Shown piece after piece: positions 8,231 to 17,043 of a stretch of DNA of 64,000 nt (the first letter of the stretch is position 1; every line of letters begins with the position of its first letter). Source of the DNA: Mycobacterium kiyosense (GTDB lineage Bacteria; Actinomycetota; Actinomycetes; Mycobacteriales; Mycobacteriaceae); assembly GCA_021654635.1 (NCBI GenBank), contig AP025179.1, forward strand, positions 1,550,001 to 1,614,000, written 5' to 3'. The translations under genes and the position numbers were made by a program. The notes under the pieces were generated by a model. The model worked only from the letters and a program-made list of their open reading frames with translations, was not told the DNA's origin and searched no databases.

Positions 8231-9426
8231 AGCACCTCCCCGTTCTGCAGGGTCTCGAGCTCCGCATCGGTCTTGCCGAGCAGCCCGGTGTAGACGTCGG
8301 CGTTGTGCTGGCCGGGCCGGGCCGGGCCGGCGGTGCGCACCCGGCCGGGGGACTCGGAGAGCACCGGAACGATCCCGGGCCCCAGCACGTCGCGTCCGAT
8401 CCGCTCGTCGTGGTGCGGCACCAGCATGCCGCGGGCCTGCAGCTGCGGGTCGTTGACCACCTCGGCGACGGTGTTGATCGGTCCCGCGATCACGCCTGCG
8501 GCAGAGAGGGTTTCGATGATGTCATCGGGTTGGCGCTGCGCGGCCCAGGCTCCGATGATGGCGTCCAGCTCGTCCTGGTTGCGGCCGCGGGCGGTGTGGG
8601 TGGCGAATCGCTCGTCGGTGGCGAGCTCCGGGCGGTCCATCGCCTTGCACAGCCGAGCGAACACGGTGTCCTGATTGGCTGCGATCACCACCCAGGATCC
8701 GTCGGCGCTGCGGTAGATGTTGGACGGCGCAATGCCCTCCAGCCGGGTGCCCGACGGGCCACGCACCACGCCGCCGACGTCGTAATCCGGAATGGTGGAT
8801 TCCTGCACAGCCAAACAGGATTCGGTGAGCGCGACGTCGACCACCTGGCCTTTGCCGGTGACACTGCGCCGGTACAGCGCGGCCAGCGCGCCCTGCGCGC
8901 CGAACATACCTGCCAGGGTGTCGCCGAGCGACAGCGCCAGGCGCGGCGGCGGGCCGCCGGGAAAGCCGTTGAGGTGCCGCAGTCCGCTGGCCGCCTCGGC
9001 CACCGAGGCGTAGCCGGCCTTGTGCGCGTCGGGCCCGGTCTGCCCGTACCCGGACACCCGGACCAGGATGATGCCCGGATTGCGTTCGGACAACACCTCG
9101 TAGCCCAGGTTCCACTTTTCCAGCGTGCCCGGACGGAAGTTCTCCACCACGATGTCGGATTTCTCGACGAGTTCGAGGAACAGTTGGCGGCCTTGCGGTT
9201 TGCGTAGGTCGAGGGTGACGGCGCGTTTGTTGCGGGCGTGCACGGTCCAGAAGACATGGTGCCCGTCGACCTCGGCCTGGCCCCAGGTGCGCAGCGGGTC
9301 CGGGGCACCCGGCGGTTCGATCTTGATGACGTCGGCGCCCATGTCGCCCAGCAGGCGGCCGACCATGGGACCGGCGATCAGGGTGCCCAGTTCGAGCACT
9401 CTGATGCCGTCCAGGGCTCCGGTCAT
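8227..9426 (-). CDS. CaiB/BaiF family (class III) CoA-transferase
   Basis: A 399-residue protein starting MTGALDGIRVLELGTLIAGPMVGRLLGDMGADVIKIEPPGAPDP, the standard class III CoA-transferase opening. It also carries NKRAVTLDLRKPQGRQLFLELVEKSDIVVENFRPGTLEKW, where the Asp in this segment forms the acyl-anhydride intermediate, and a C-terminal AQLQARGML-type segment. These enzymes move CoA between carboxylic acids. Placed between a hydrolase and a lyase, it likely activates an acid for breakdown. It overlaps both neighbours by 4 bases. Confidence 0.93.
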   Translation of the reverse strand: MTGALDGIRVLELGTLIAGPMVGRLLGDMGADVIKIEPPGAPDPLRTWGQAEVDGHHVFWTVHARNKRAVTLDLRKPQGRQLFLELVEKSDIVVENFRPGTLEKWNLGYEVLSERNPGIILVRVSGYGQTGPDAHKAGYASVAEAASGLRHLNGFPGGPPPRLALSLGDTLAGMFGAQGALAALYRRSVTGKGQVVDVALTESCLAVQESTIPDYDVGGVVRGPSGTRLEGIAPSNIYRSADGSWVVIAANQDTVFARLCKAMDRPELATDERFATHTARGRNQDELDAIIGAWAAQRQPDDIIETLSAAGVIAGPINTVAEVVNDPQLQARGMLVPHHDERIGRDVLGPGIVPVLSESPGRVRTAGPARPGQHNADVYTGLLGKTDAELETLQNGEVL

Positions 9427-10613
9427 TCAGGCCCCGCGAAGTCGTGGCGTTGGAGCCAGTCGGTCACGATGTCGACGGCCTCGCGCAGCTTGTCGCGCTG
9501 GTCGGGGCCGGCGTAATAGTGGGTGGCGCCGTGGATTTCGTGCATCTCCTTATCCGGGTGCCCGATCGCCTCGAAGAGCCGCCGGGTGTGGCTGGGTGTG
9601 CATGCATCGTCGCCCAGGTTACCGATGACCAGGGCGGGGATCGCAAGGTCCTTGCCGCACGCCACGCCGTCGCCGCGGGCTTCGTCGTAACTCCACTGGG
9701 AGAGCCAGCCGCGCAGCGTGGAGTAGCGGGCCAGCCCGACCGGGCTCATGTTCACCACCTGCGGGTCGCCCAGGTAGCAGGTTCCCGGTTTGCGCTCGTT
9801 GGGATCGACCGTCGGGTCCAGCCAGCGTGGGTCGGCCATGGTGCCGTGCACGACGAAACAGAACTCGTCGTCGGGGCGCCCAGCGGCCTTCAGCTCGTCC
9901 AGCTTCTGGTGCACCCAGGCCGTGATGCGCCGGTTGCGGTCGATCTGGGCCTGCCGGTAACGCGCCAGGAACTCCTCGGTGTAAGGCGGCTGGTTGGGGT
10001 TGTCTGGGTTGTAGAGGTCGAGCTCGGGATCGCGTTTGGTGGGGTCGGATTCGTCGAGGATGGACGCGTCCAGCCATTCGGTCAGGGTGCCGTGCCGGGC
10101 GATGTGTGCGGCCAGCAGCATGATGCCGTCGGCGGCCGGCAGCTCCAGCTGGGTCAGGTCAGGGCCGTCGCCGGACGGGCTGGAGGTGATGGTCGCGTGC
10201 TGTGCCTGCTGTTGGTAGAACACCGACAGCGAGCCGCCGCCGCTCCAACCGGCCAGCACCACCTTCCGATAGCCGAGGCGGTTCTTGGCGTCCTTGATGC
10301 ATTCGCCGAGGTCCTCGACCACCTTCTCCATCAGCAGCGCGGAGTCGGTGCCGCGAAACCGGCTGTTGCAGTAGATGACGTGGTGGCCGGCGCGGGCCAG
10401 CGCGTTGATCATCGGCAGGTAGGCGCCGCCGCCGATCGGGTGCATGAACACCAGCACGGTGTCGCTGGGCCGGTCCTTGGGCTTGAGCAGAAAGCTCTCC
10501 AGCACGGTGATCTCGGCGAGGCCGCCGTAGACGTCGCGGACGCCCGAATTGTTGGCGAAGGCAACGAGATAGGGGATGCGGTCGTAGTCGTGCTTAACGG
10601 GGGCGTGTTTCAT
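9423..10613 (-). CDS. Alpha/beta hydrolase
   Basis: A 396-residue hydrolase. It shows LVFMHPIGGGAYLPMINALA (oxyanion region), the nucleophile elbow VLAGWSGGGSLSVF (GWSGG), a late acid region NLGDDACTPSHTR, and a C-terminal histidine in HGATHYYAGP. The ATG at 10613 is preferred because the GGAGG in the MIRU unit sits about 10 bases upstream and the ATG overlaps the stop of the second MIRU mini-ORF (ATGA). A GTG three codons upstream is an alternative. The substrate is unknown; an ester or lactone would suit the neighbouring catabolic genes. Confidence 0.85.
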   Translation of the reverse strand: MKHAPVKHDYDRIPYLVAFANNSGVRDVYGGLAEITVLESFLLKPKDRPSDTVLVFMHPIGGGAYLPMINALARAGHHVIYCNSRFRGTDSALLMEKVVEDLGECIKDAKNRLGYRKVVLAGWSGGGSLSVFYQQQAQHATITSSPSGDGPDLTQLELPAADGIMLLAAHIARHGTLTEWLDASILDESDPTKRDPELDLYNPDNPNQPPYTEEFLARYRQAQIDRNRRITAWVHQKLDELKAAGRPDDEFCFVVHGTMADPRWLDPTVDPNERKPGTCYLGDPQVVNMSPVGLARYSTLRGWLSQWSYDEARGDGVACGKDLAIPALVIGNLGDDACTPSHTRRLFEAIGHPDKEMHEIHGATHYYAGPDQRDKLREAVDIVTDWLQRHDFAGPE

Positions 10614-10666
10614 CGACGCCACTCCTCCTCATCACTTCGTTCTGCATCGTCGATGGCGGGGTTCAC
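10610..10666 (-). CDS. MIRU mini-ORF 2 (18 residues)
   Basis: GTG at 10666 encodes VNPAIDDAERSDEEEWRR and stops at 10610. The TGA overlaps the ATG of the alpha/beta hydrolase (ATGA). Together with mini-ORF 1 it forms an unbroken chain of coupled starts and stops from the dioxygenase-like gene to the hydrolase. Confidence 0.45.
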   Translation of the reverse strand: MNPAIDDAERSDEEEWRR

Positions 10667-10720
10667 TGACGCCACTCCTCCTCATCACTTCGTTCTGCAT
10701 CGTCGATGGCGTGGTTCATG
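10615..10720 (-). repeat. MIRU-type repeat, two tandem 53-bp units
   Basis: Two near-identical 53-base units (10615-10667 and 10668-10720) lie head to tail, differing at only a few bases near the ends. On the coding strand each contains GATGAGGAGGAGTGGCG, which resembles the core of mycobacterial interspersed repetitive units; 53 bp is a known MIRU size, for example between senX3 and regX3. Each unit encodes an 18-residue reading frame that overlaps its neighbours' stop and start codons. The units join two genes of the same operon and supply the ribosome site of the downstream hydrolase. Confidence 0.85.
10663..10719 (-). CDS. MIRU mini-ORF 1 (18 residues)
   Basis: ATG at 10719, two bases after the stop of the dioxygenase-like gene, encodes MNHAIDDAERSDEEEWRQ and stops at 10663. 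Its TGA overlaps the GTG of the second mini-ORF (GTGA). The peptide is acidic and nearly identical to the next unit's. It more likely carries ribosomes across the repeat than makes a functional product; this is inferred from MIRU structure. Confidence 0.45.
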   Translation of the reverse strand: MNHAIDDAERSDEEEWRQ

Positions 10721-10721
10721 T

Positions 10722-11813
10722 TCAGTGTTGTCCTAGGTCGTTGGCCAGTATCTCGGGGGAGGGCGTGAGTCGTCGGCGGGTGTCGATGGCGATCACCTGC
10801 CAGTCGACCCGGGTGTAATCGTCGAACTTGCGTCGGGCTCGTTCCCGGGCCTTCTCCGGCGCGCCGTGATGAACCCCTTGCGGCGCATGGGAAATGAGGC
10901 CGGGAGGCATCGGGATGCCGTAGAGCGAGCCGCCGTGGAAGAACGCGATCTCGTCGTAGTCGACGTTGCGGTGATACCACGGTGTGCGTTCGGTACCGGG
11001 CACGGTTTCGGCGGGCTTGGGCAGGAAGTTCATCACGTAGACGCCGGTCGCCTGCATGAACAGGTGCACGGTCGGGGGCAGGTGCACGCTGTCGGAGGTG
11101 ACGACGTTGTAGTCGTCGATGTTGAACGTGAACGCGAAATTGTCGCCGCGCCAGCCTTCGACGTCGAGCGGATTGTGTTGGTAATAAAGCGTTGTCGGTC
11201 CACCTTCATGGATCAGGCGGACCTCGTACTGGTCGCGGCCGTCGTCGTCGATGGGGGCGGGGTCGGGGATGACGGCCTGCGACGGGTCGAACGGGAAGTG
11301 CCGGCCCAGCGTGCCGGGTGGGGGCGCCCGGAACTCGTCGGTGGCCTCGATCATCAGCAAAGTTGTTTCGCTATCTGGGATTTGGCGCCAGGTACAGGCC
11401 TTCGGGATGTACACCCAGTCGCCCGGCCGGTAGCGCAGCGGCCCGAACTCGGTCTCCAACAGCCCGGAGCCGTTGTGTACGAAGCACAACAGGTCGCCGT
11501 CGACGTGCCGGGCGTAGAACGGCATCTCCTCATGGCGGCGGCTGAGCAGCACCCGGCAGTCGGCGTTACTGAACATCAGCAGCGGACCGCCGTTGGGATC
11601 GGTGGCATCGCTCGGCTTGAGCTGGTCGGCCAGGACGTCGGTCGGGCGCAGTGGGCCGACCGCATGGTAGGCGGTGGGGTCGTTGCGGCGGTACATGTTG
11701 GCGGTGCGCCCGGTGAAACCGCCGCGGCCCAGTTCGTCGTCTTTGAGGCCGTCGAGATCGGCGTGGACGCGCCGCGGTGTCTTGCCTTTGCGCAGGTGGA
11801 TGAAGGATTCCAT
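10722..11813 (-). CDS. Homogentisate 1,2-dioxygenase family protein
   Basis: A 363-residue two-cupin protein. It begins MESFIHLRKGKTPRRVHADLDGL and has a central segment DGDLLCFVHNGSGLLETEFGPLRYRPGDWVYIPKA. The C-terminal metal-site region includes YDEIAFFHGGSLYG and PPGLISHAPQGVHHG (His and Glu ligands). Homogentisate dioxygenase opens the ring of homogentisate in tyrosine and phenylalanine breakdown using Fe(II). This protein is shorter than most HmgA proteins (about 430), so a related aromatic substrate is possible. The ATG at 11813 has GGAGCC upstream. It is the first gene of the run that continues through the MIRU to YceI. Confidence 0.85.
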   Translation of the reverse strand: MESFIHLRKGKTPRRVHADLDGLKDDELGRGGFTGRTANMYRRNDPTAYHAVGPLRPTDVLADQLKPSDATDPNGGPLLMFSNADCRVLLSRRHEEMPFYARHVDGDLLCFVHNGSGLLETEFGPLRYRPGDWVYIPKACTWRQIPDSETTLLMIEATDEFRAPPPGTLGRHFPFDPSQAVIPDPAPIDDDGRDQYEVRLIHEGGPTTLYYQHNPLDVEGWRGDNFAFTFNIDDYNVVTSDSVHLPPTVHLFMQATGVYVMNFLPKPAETVPGTERTPWYHRNVDYDEIAFFHGGSLYGIPMPPGLISHAPQGVHHGAPEKARERARRKFDDYTRVDWQVIAIDTRRRLTPSPEILANDLGQH

Positions 11814-11950
11814 GGAGGCTCCGTTTAGTGGTCGACCAAAACTGAAAGTGACATTACTTTTTGTTTTGGGCTGAGGCAAGAGTGCGATCGCCCATCGCGG
11901 GGGAGCCGGTCGCGCCCCAATCAGCCTCGCGTTGACGCGGCCAGGCCGGG
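11814..11950. promoter_or_regulatory. Upstream region of the catabolic gene run
   Basis: This 137-base gap contains an AT-richer stretch around 11838-11872 (actgaaagtgacattactttttgt within it) just upstream of the dioxygenase-like gene. It is the likely promoter or operator region for the long minus-strand operon. I could not define a perfect palindrome here. Confidence 0.35.
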
Positions 11951-12919
11951 TCAGCGCACCCGCAGTACGACTTTCCCCTTGGCGGTGCGGTTCTCCAGCG
12001 ACGCCACCGCGGCCGCGGCCTCCTCCAACGGAAAGACCTCCGGCTCCGGCGGTGCCAGCTTGCCCGAGGCGAACAACTGCTCGAGGGCGGCCCACTGTGC
12101 CTCGAGCGTGCCCGGGTGCCGGCCGGCCCACGCGCCCCAGCCCACGCCGACCACGTCAATGTTGTTGAGCAGCAACCGGTTTACCTTCACCGTCGGGATA
12201 TCGCCGCCGGTGAATCCGATGACCAGCAGCCGCCCGGCCGGGGCCAGCGAGCGCAGCGAATCGGTGAACCGGTCACCGCCCACAGGATCGACCACGATGT
12301 CGACGCCCTGGCCGTTGGTCAGCTCTTTGACCGCGTCCTTGAACCCGTCGGCCAGCACCACGTCGGTCGCCCCTGCCGCGGAAGCGATCTCACCCTTCTC
12401 CTCGGAACTGACCACCGCGATCACCCGGGATGCCCCCAGCGCCGGCGCCAGCCGCAGCGCTGAGGTGCCGATCCCGCCGGCGGCGCCGTGCACCAGCACC
12501 GTCTCGCCCTGGGCCAGCCGGCCGCGGACGGCCAGCGCGAAGTACACCGTCAGGTCGTTGAACAGCACGCCCGCGCCGGACTCGAAGCTGACATTGTCCG
12601 GCAGTTTGAACACCCGGTCGGGGGCCAGCACCGCGACCTCGGCCATCGCTCCGGTCAGCATGGTCAAGCCCAGAACCCGGTCGCCGGGCTTGACGTGTGC
12701 ACCGTCGGGCGCCGAGCGCACCACCCCGGCGAGTTCGGCGCCGAGCACGAACGGCGGGTCCGGCCGGTACTGGTAGAGGCCGCGGGTCAGCAGCGCGTCG
12801 GGGAAGGCCACCCCGGCCGCGTGGACGTCGACCACCACACCGTCGCCGGTGGGTTCGTCGACGTCTGTCACCTCGATGGCGTCCGGACCGTCCAGTCGTG
12901 TCACCCGTGCTGCGCGCAT
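11951..12919 (-). CDS. fadB4: Zinc-free NADPH:quinone oxidoreductase (MDR family)
   Basis: A 322-residue medium-chain reductase beginning MRAARVTRLDGPDAIEVTDV, closely matching Mtb FadB4 (Rv3141) along its whole length. It has the nucleotide-binding motif VLVHGAAGGIGTSALRLAPALG (AAGGIG) and the quinone reductase landmarks VVDPVGGDRF and KVNRLLLNNIDVVG. No structural-zinc cysteine cluster is seen. In Mtb it lies next to fadE23 and fadE24. The ATG at 12919 fits the Mtb start; an ATG three codons upstream is possible. Confidence 0.92.
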   Translation of the reverse strand: MRAARVTRLDGPDAIEVTDVDEPTGDGVVVDVHAAGVAFPDALLTRGLYQYRPDPPFVLGAELAGVVRSAPDGAHVKPGDRVLGLTMLTGAMAEVAVLAPDRVFKLPDNVSFESGAGVLFNDLTVYFALAVRGRLAQGETVLVHGAAGGIGTSALRLAPALGASRVIAVVSSEEKGEIASAAGATDVVLADGFKDAVKELTNGQGVDIVVDPVGGDRFTDSLRSLAPAGRLLVIGFTGGDIPTVKVNRLLLNNIDVVGVGWGAWAGRHPGTLEAQWAALEQLFASGKLAPPEPEVFPLEEAAAAVASLENRTAKGKVVLRVR

Positions 12920-12975
12920 GCCGATCACCCTACTTCCGGCTCAGGACCCGCCCGCAACCCTGGTCGCGGCTGTGA

Positions 12976-15428
12976 TCAGCCGGGGTCGCCGTTGTCGCCC
13001 GCCTTACCGGGGCTGCCGAATGCGCCGTTGCTACCGCTGACGCCGTTGGGCAAGCCACCTGCGCCGAAACTGCCACCAATGCCCGATCCGCCCGGCCCTC
13101 CGCCGGCGCCGGCGCTACCGCCGATGACGCTGCCGTGGCCACCGTCACCACCGTCGCCGCCGTCCCCACCCGTGCCGCCGGTACCGCCGGTACCTCCGGT
13201 GCCACCGTTATTTCCGGAGGAGCCGGCGACGCCGGCATCACCACCGATGCCTCCGGATCCCCCGGACTGACCTACGGCGCCCGTGCCGCCATTGCCGCCG
13301 ACCCCGACCGTGGCGGTACCGCCCGCGCCGCCGCCCCCGCCGGTGCCTCCATGGCCACCTGCGCCGCCGGTACCGCCCGCGCCGCCGTCGTGACCAAGAC
13401 CCCGGCCTGCCCTCGGCCGCCGGCGCCGGCGGTACCGCTGGCACCGGCCGCGCCGCCGTCTCCGCCGTCTCCGCCGATGCCGTTTGCGGTGGTGCCGCCG
13501 GCCCCGCCGCTGCCGCCGCCACCACCCGCGCCGGCCGCGCCGCCGGTGCCGCCGTTGCCGCCGTCGCCACCCGCAGCTTTGCCGCCATCGCCCCCGCGAC
13601 CGCCAGTGCCGCCCTGACCGGCCATCCCGCCGGCGCCGCCGGTGCCCCGTTGCCGTTCGCTGCCTGGCCCCCAGGCCCGCCGTTGCCGCCCGCGCCGCCG
13701 GTCCCACCCGCGCCGCCGGCCCCGCCGTCCATGCCGGGGTGGACCCGCTAGCGCCGGCCAAGCCGTTGCCGCCATTACCGCCGCGGGCTCCGCTGCCGCC
13801 GGCGCCGCCATCGCCGCCGTTGCCGGAAATCAAGCCACCCGCGCCTCCGGCACCGCCGGCACCGCCAGCCCCACCGGATTGACCGGCGCGGTCGACGGTA
13901 TTGCCTCCGTCGATACCAACCAGACCGTTGCCACCCGTTCCACCTTTACCGCCATTGCCGATGGATCCGCCGTTGCCGCCGGCCCCGCCAGCGCCACCGT
14001 TGGCGCCGGCGGCGCCCGACGCGGACCCAGCGCCACCGTTGCCGCCGTTGCCGACCGGACCGACGGGCAGGTTGCCGCTGCCACCGTTATCGCCTGCCTG
14101 AGCGCCCAGGCCGCCGGCGGCGCCGCCAGCGCCACCGCCCCCGCCATTGCCCGGATTACCGCCGTTGCCGCCCGCACCGCCGTTGATGTGCGGGAGTCAC
14201 CCGCCGCGCCGTTGCCGCCGTCGCCGGGCACCCCGCCGTTACCGCCGGTGCCACCGTGACCTCCGTTGCCGGCGGCTCCTGCCGCACCGAGCGCACCGCC
14301 CCCTCCGCCGGCTCCGCCCGCGCCGCCAGCGCCGCCAAGGCCGCCGTCACCGCCTGACCCACCGGAGTGGCCCGCCCCGGCATTCACGCCCACCGCGCCT
14401 GGCGCGCCGGTGATGCCGGCTCCGCCGGTGCCGCCGAGTCCACCGGAGCCGCCTACTCCGCCGGCGCCACCATCGCCGATAAGCGTCCCACCGCGACCTC
14501 CGACGCCGCCGACGCCGCCGCTGCCGCCGTTCCCGCCTGTCCCGCCAGAATCGCCCGCGAGCAATCCGTCGGCCCCACACCCCCGTGGCCCCCACGCCCC
14601 CTGTTCCACCGGCCCCGCCGTTCCCGAGCAAGTACGCCTGACCCCGGTGCCGCCGACGCCGCCGGCACCGCCGGCGATGGTCGCGGCGCCGCCGACGCCG
14701 CCGACGCCGCCGTTACCCATCAGCAAGCCGCCGGTACCGCCCGCACCACCCGCGCCGCCGGCGAAGCCGACGCCGCCGGTGCCGCCGTTTCCGATCAATC
14801 CGGCGCTGCCGCCGCTACCACCGGTCGCTCCGACACCGCTGGTAGGCGAGTAGCCGGTGCCGCCGTCGCCGAAGAGGAACCCGCCGGCGCCGCCGGTCGG
14901 GCTTGCCGCCGTACCGGCGGCACCGTTACCGATCAGCGCCCGCCCGAACAACAAGTTCGTGGGCGCATTGATAATCGGGTCGAGTGCCTGCCCGATCGGG
15001 CTATTGATCCAGGCCTGGCCGGCTGAGTGGATCGGACCGTAGACGAAAGTCTGGAAGCCACTCGAGATCGGCGCCCCGAGGCTGGCCAGCTCACCGGCGG
15101 CGCTGCCGATCAGCGGCGTCGCCAGCAACGCTTGCACGGAGGCGGCGCTCGCCGCCTCCGCACTCCCATACGATGCGGCCGCCGCGGTCAAGGTTCGCAC
15201 AAACTGCTGGTGAAAAGCAGCTGCCTGGGCGGACGCGCCTTGATATGCGTGGCCGTGCGCTCCGAAAAGCGCTGCAATGGCCGCCGACACCTCGTCGGCG
15301 GCCGCCGCGGCTACCGTCGTCGTCGGCAGGAGTGCAGCGAGATTGCCTTCCTGCAGGGTCGCGGCGATCTGCGCTAAATCTGCCACTGCCGTGTCTAATA
15401 ATTGCGGTCCTACCAGCACAAATGACAT
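12976..15428 (-). pseudogene. PE_PGRS family protein with many frame breaks
   Basis: The ATG at 15428 opens an intact PE domain ([20 protein letters not shown], then the helical segment to [15 protein letters not shown]) and a linker, [28 protein letters not shown], typical of PE_PGRS proteins. The Gly-Gly-Ala/Asn repeats then shift frame several times: out and back near 14637 and 14585, out near 14195, and again near 13830, 13740, 13650 and 13400. The natural tail GSNGAFGSPGKAGDNGDPG ends at 12976. With frames repaired the protein would have about 815 residues. PE domains direct ESX-5-type export to the surface. GC-rich repeat DNA is prone to both slippage and sequencing error. Confidence 0.82.
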
Positions 15429-15587
15429 CAAGACTCCATCCCCCGACAGACATCGTTTGTTCGCAATTGTTAGGTCGGGCCGACCGGCCAAAGAAGTGCC
15501 GAAAGTCCCAAGAGTGGAGGTTCGGCTGGGCGGATTCGTGGCGAGCGCAAGAAATTACCTGGTGGGCATCGCCGCTAGTGTCGACCT

Positions 15588-16448
15588 ATGGATCGCTTTC
15601 CACTCGGTCAGTTTTCAGTCGCCCGCGTCGGCTTCGGGGCGATGCAACTCCCGGGTCCGGGGGTGTTCGGGCCGCCGCGCGACCGCGACGAGGCGCTGGC
15701 GGTGCTGCGCCGGGCCGTCGAACTCGGTGTCGACCACATCGACACCGCCCAGTTCTACGGCCCGAAAGTGGCCAACGAGCTGATCCGGGAGGCGCTGCAT
15801 CCCTATCCGGAAAACCTGGCCCTGGTCAGCAAGGTGGGCGGACGTCGCGATGACGCCGGCGCGTGGCTGCCGTTGTCCGACCCGGCCGAGCTGCGCCGCG
15901 ACCTGGAAGCTAACCTACGCACCCTCGGCGTCGACCAACTTGCGGCGGTCAATCTGCGACTTTTCGAAAGCGAAGGACCCGACCGGCTTTTCGATGAGCA
16001 GCTCTCGGTCCTGATCGCCGCCCGCGACGAAGGTCTGATCGGCGGCATCGGGCTCAGCGAAATCACCCGCGACCACCTGCTGCACGCACTTGAGCGCACC
16101 GAAATCGTCTGTGTGCAAAACGTTTTCAACCTCGTGCACCGGGTCTCCAAGCCGGTGCTGGACGAATGCTCAGCTCGGGGAATAGCTTTCGTGCCGTTCT
16201 TCCCGCTCGGCTCGGCGTTCAGCGGACCCAACAATCCGGTGCTCAACAACGAGCTGGTGCGCAGCGCCGCGCAGCGGTTGGGACATACCCCGGCTCAGAT
16301 CGCGCTGGCGTGGACGCTGAGCGTGGCTCCCAACGTGTTGCTGATCCCGGGCACGTCGTCGGTGCGCCACCTGGAAGAGAACCTGGCCGTCGCCGACATC
16401 GAACTCGACGACGAGCTGCGCGCCCAGCTCGACTCCGTCGCCGGCTGA
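15588..16448 (+). CDS. Aldo/keto reductase family oxidoreductase
   Basis: A 286-residue (alpha/beta)8 oxidoreductase. Seen are VARVGFGAMQLPGPG, the catalytic region ELGVDHIDTAQFYGPKVANELI (Asp and Tyr), the lysine strand LALVSKVGG, and the NADPH-binding segment IPGTSSVRHLEENL near the C-terminus. It would reduce a carbonyl with NADPH. The stop shares one base with the next start (TGATG), so it is co-transcribed with the acetyltransferase gene. The substrate is unknown. Confidence 0.9.
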   Translation: MDRFPLGQFSVARVGFGAMQLPGPGVFGPPRDRDEALAVLRRAVELGVDHIDTAQFYGPKVANELIREALHPYPENLALVSKVGGRRDDAGAWLPLSDPAELRRDLEANLRTLGVDQLAAVNLRLFESEGPDRLFDEQLSVLIAARDEGLIGGIGLSEITRDHLLHALERTEIVCVQNVFNLVHRVSKPVLDECSARGIAFVPFFPLGSAFSGPNNPVLNNELVRSAAQRLGHTPAQIALAWTLSVAPNVLLIPGTSSVRHLEENLAVADIELDDELRAQLDSVAG

Positions 16449-16987
16449 TGCTGGTCCGGTCGGCGACAGTGGCCGACGCCGCGGCGTGCGTCGAGGTCTA
16501 TCGGCCATACGTGCTGGACACCGTGATCTCCTTCGAGACCGACGTGCCCACCGTCGAGACCATGGCGGCGCGAATCGAGGCCGCCTTGGCGCGCTACGAA
16601 TGGCTGGTGCTGGAGATCGACGGCACGGTCGCGGGTTATGCCTATGCGAGCCAATTCCATTCGCGCGACGCCTACCGGTGGGCGGTCGAGACCAGCGTCT
16701 ACCTGGCGCAGCACCGGGCTCGCGCCGGCGGCGGACGGATGCTCTACACCGAACTACTCGGCCGACTAGCCGCGCGCGGCTTCCGGCGGGCATTCGCCTG
16801 CATCGCTCACCCGCACCCGGCCAGCTACGCGTTCCACGAGGCTTTCGGCTTCGAGCCGGTGGGGCACTTCCGCCGGGTCGGATGGAAACACGGTGCCTGG
16901 CACGACGTGCAATGGTGGCAGCGCGACCTGCTCGCCGACGAGACCGACCCGCCCACCGAGATCAGAGCTTCGCCGAGCGTGCAATGA
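16448..16987 (+). CDS. GNAT N-acetyltransferase, phosphinothricin acetyltransferase-like
   Basis: A 179-residue protein: MLVRSATVADAAACVEVYRPYVLDTVISFE and WAVETSVYLAQHRARAGGGRMLYTELLGRL (acetyl-CoA loop), then CIAHPHPASYAFHEAFGFEPVGHFRRVGWKHGAWHDVQWWQRDL. The last segment is typical of the PAT/MddA branch that acetylates phosphinothricin or methionine sulphoximine. Coupled to the aldo/keto reductase. Detoxification of amino-acid analogues is plausible but not shown. Confidence 0.87.
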   Translation: MLVRSATVADAAACVEVYRPYVLDTVISFETDVPTVETMAARIEAALARYEWLVLEIDGTVAGYAYASQFHSRDAYRWAVETSVYLAQHRARAGGGRMLYTELLGRLAARGFRRAFACIAHPHPASYAFHEAFGFEPVGHFRRVGWKHGAWHDVQWWQRDLLADETDPPTEIRASPSVQ

Positions 16988-17043
16988 CGGCGGAAATCGC
17001 GAGAAATCGTCCCTCAGTTGACATTTGGTGATAGCGGGTGGTG

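Noticed and set aside
12900..14860. Long plus-strand proline-rich reading frames opposite the PE_PGRS gene
   Set aside because: They are the antisense of Gly-Gly-Ala codons (GCC/CCG repeats) and have no start context or domain; the sense strand begins with a clear PE domain.
12976..14900. Repeats that might suggest a CRISPR array
   Set aside because: Repeat units are 9-base codon repeats of PGRS without constant repeats or unique spacers.
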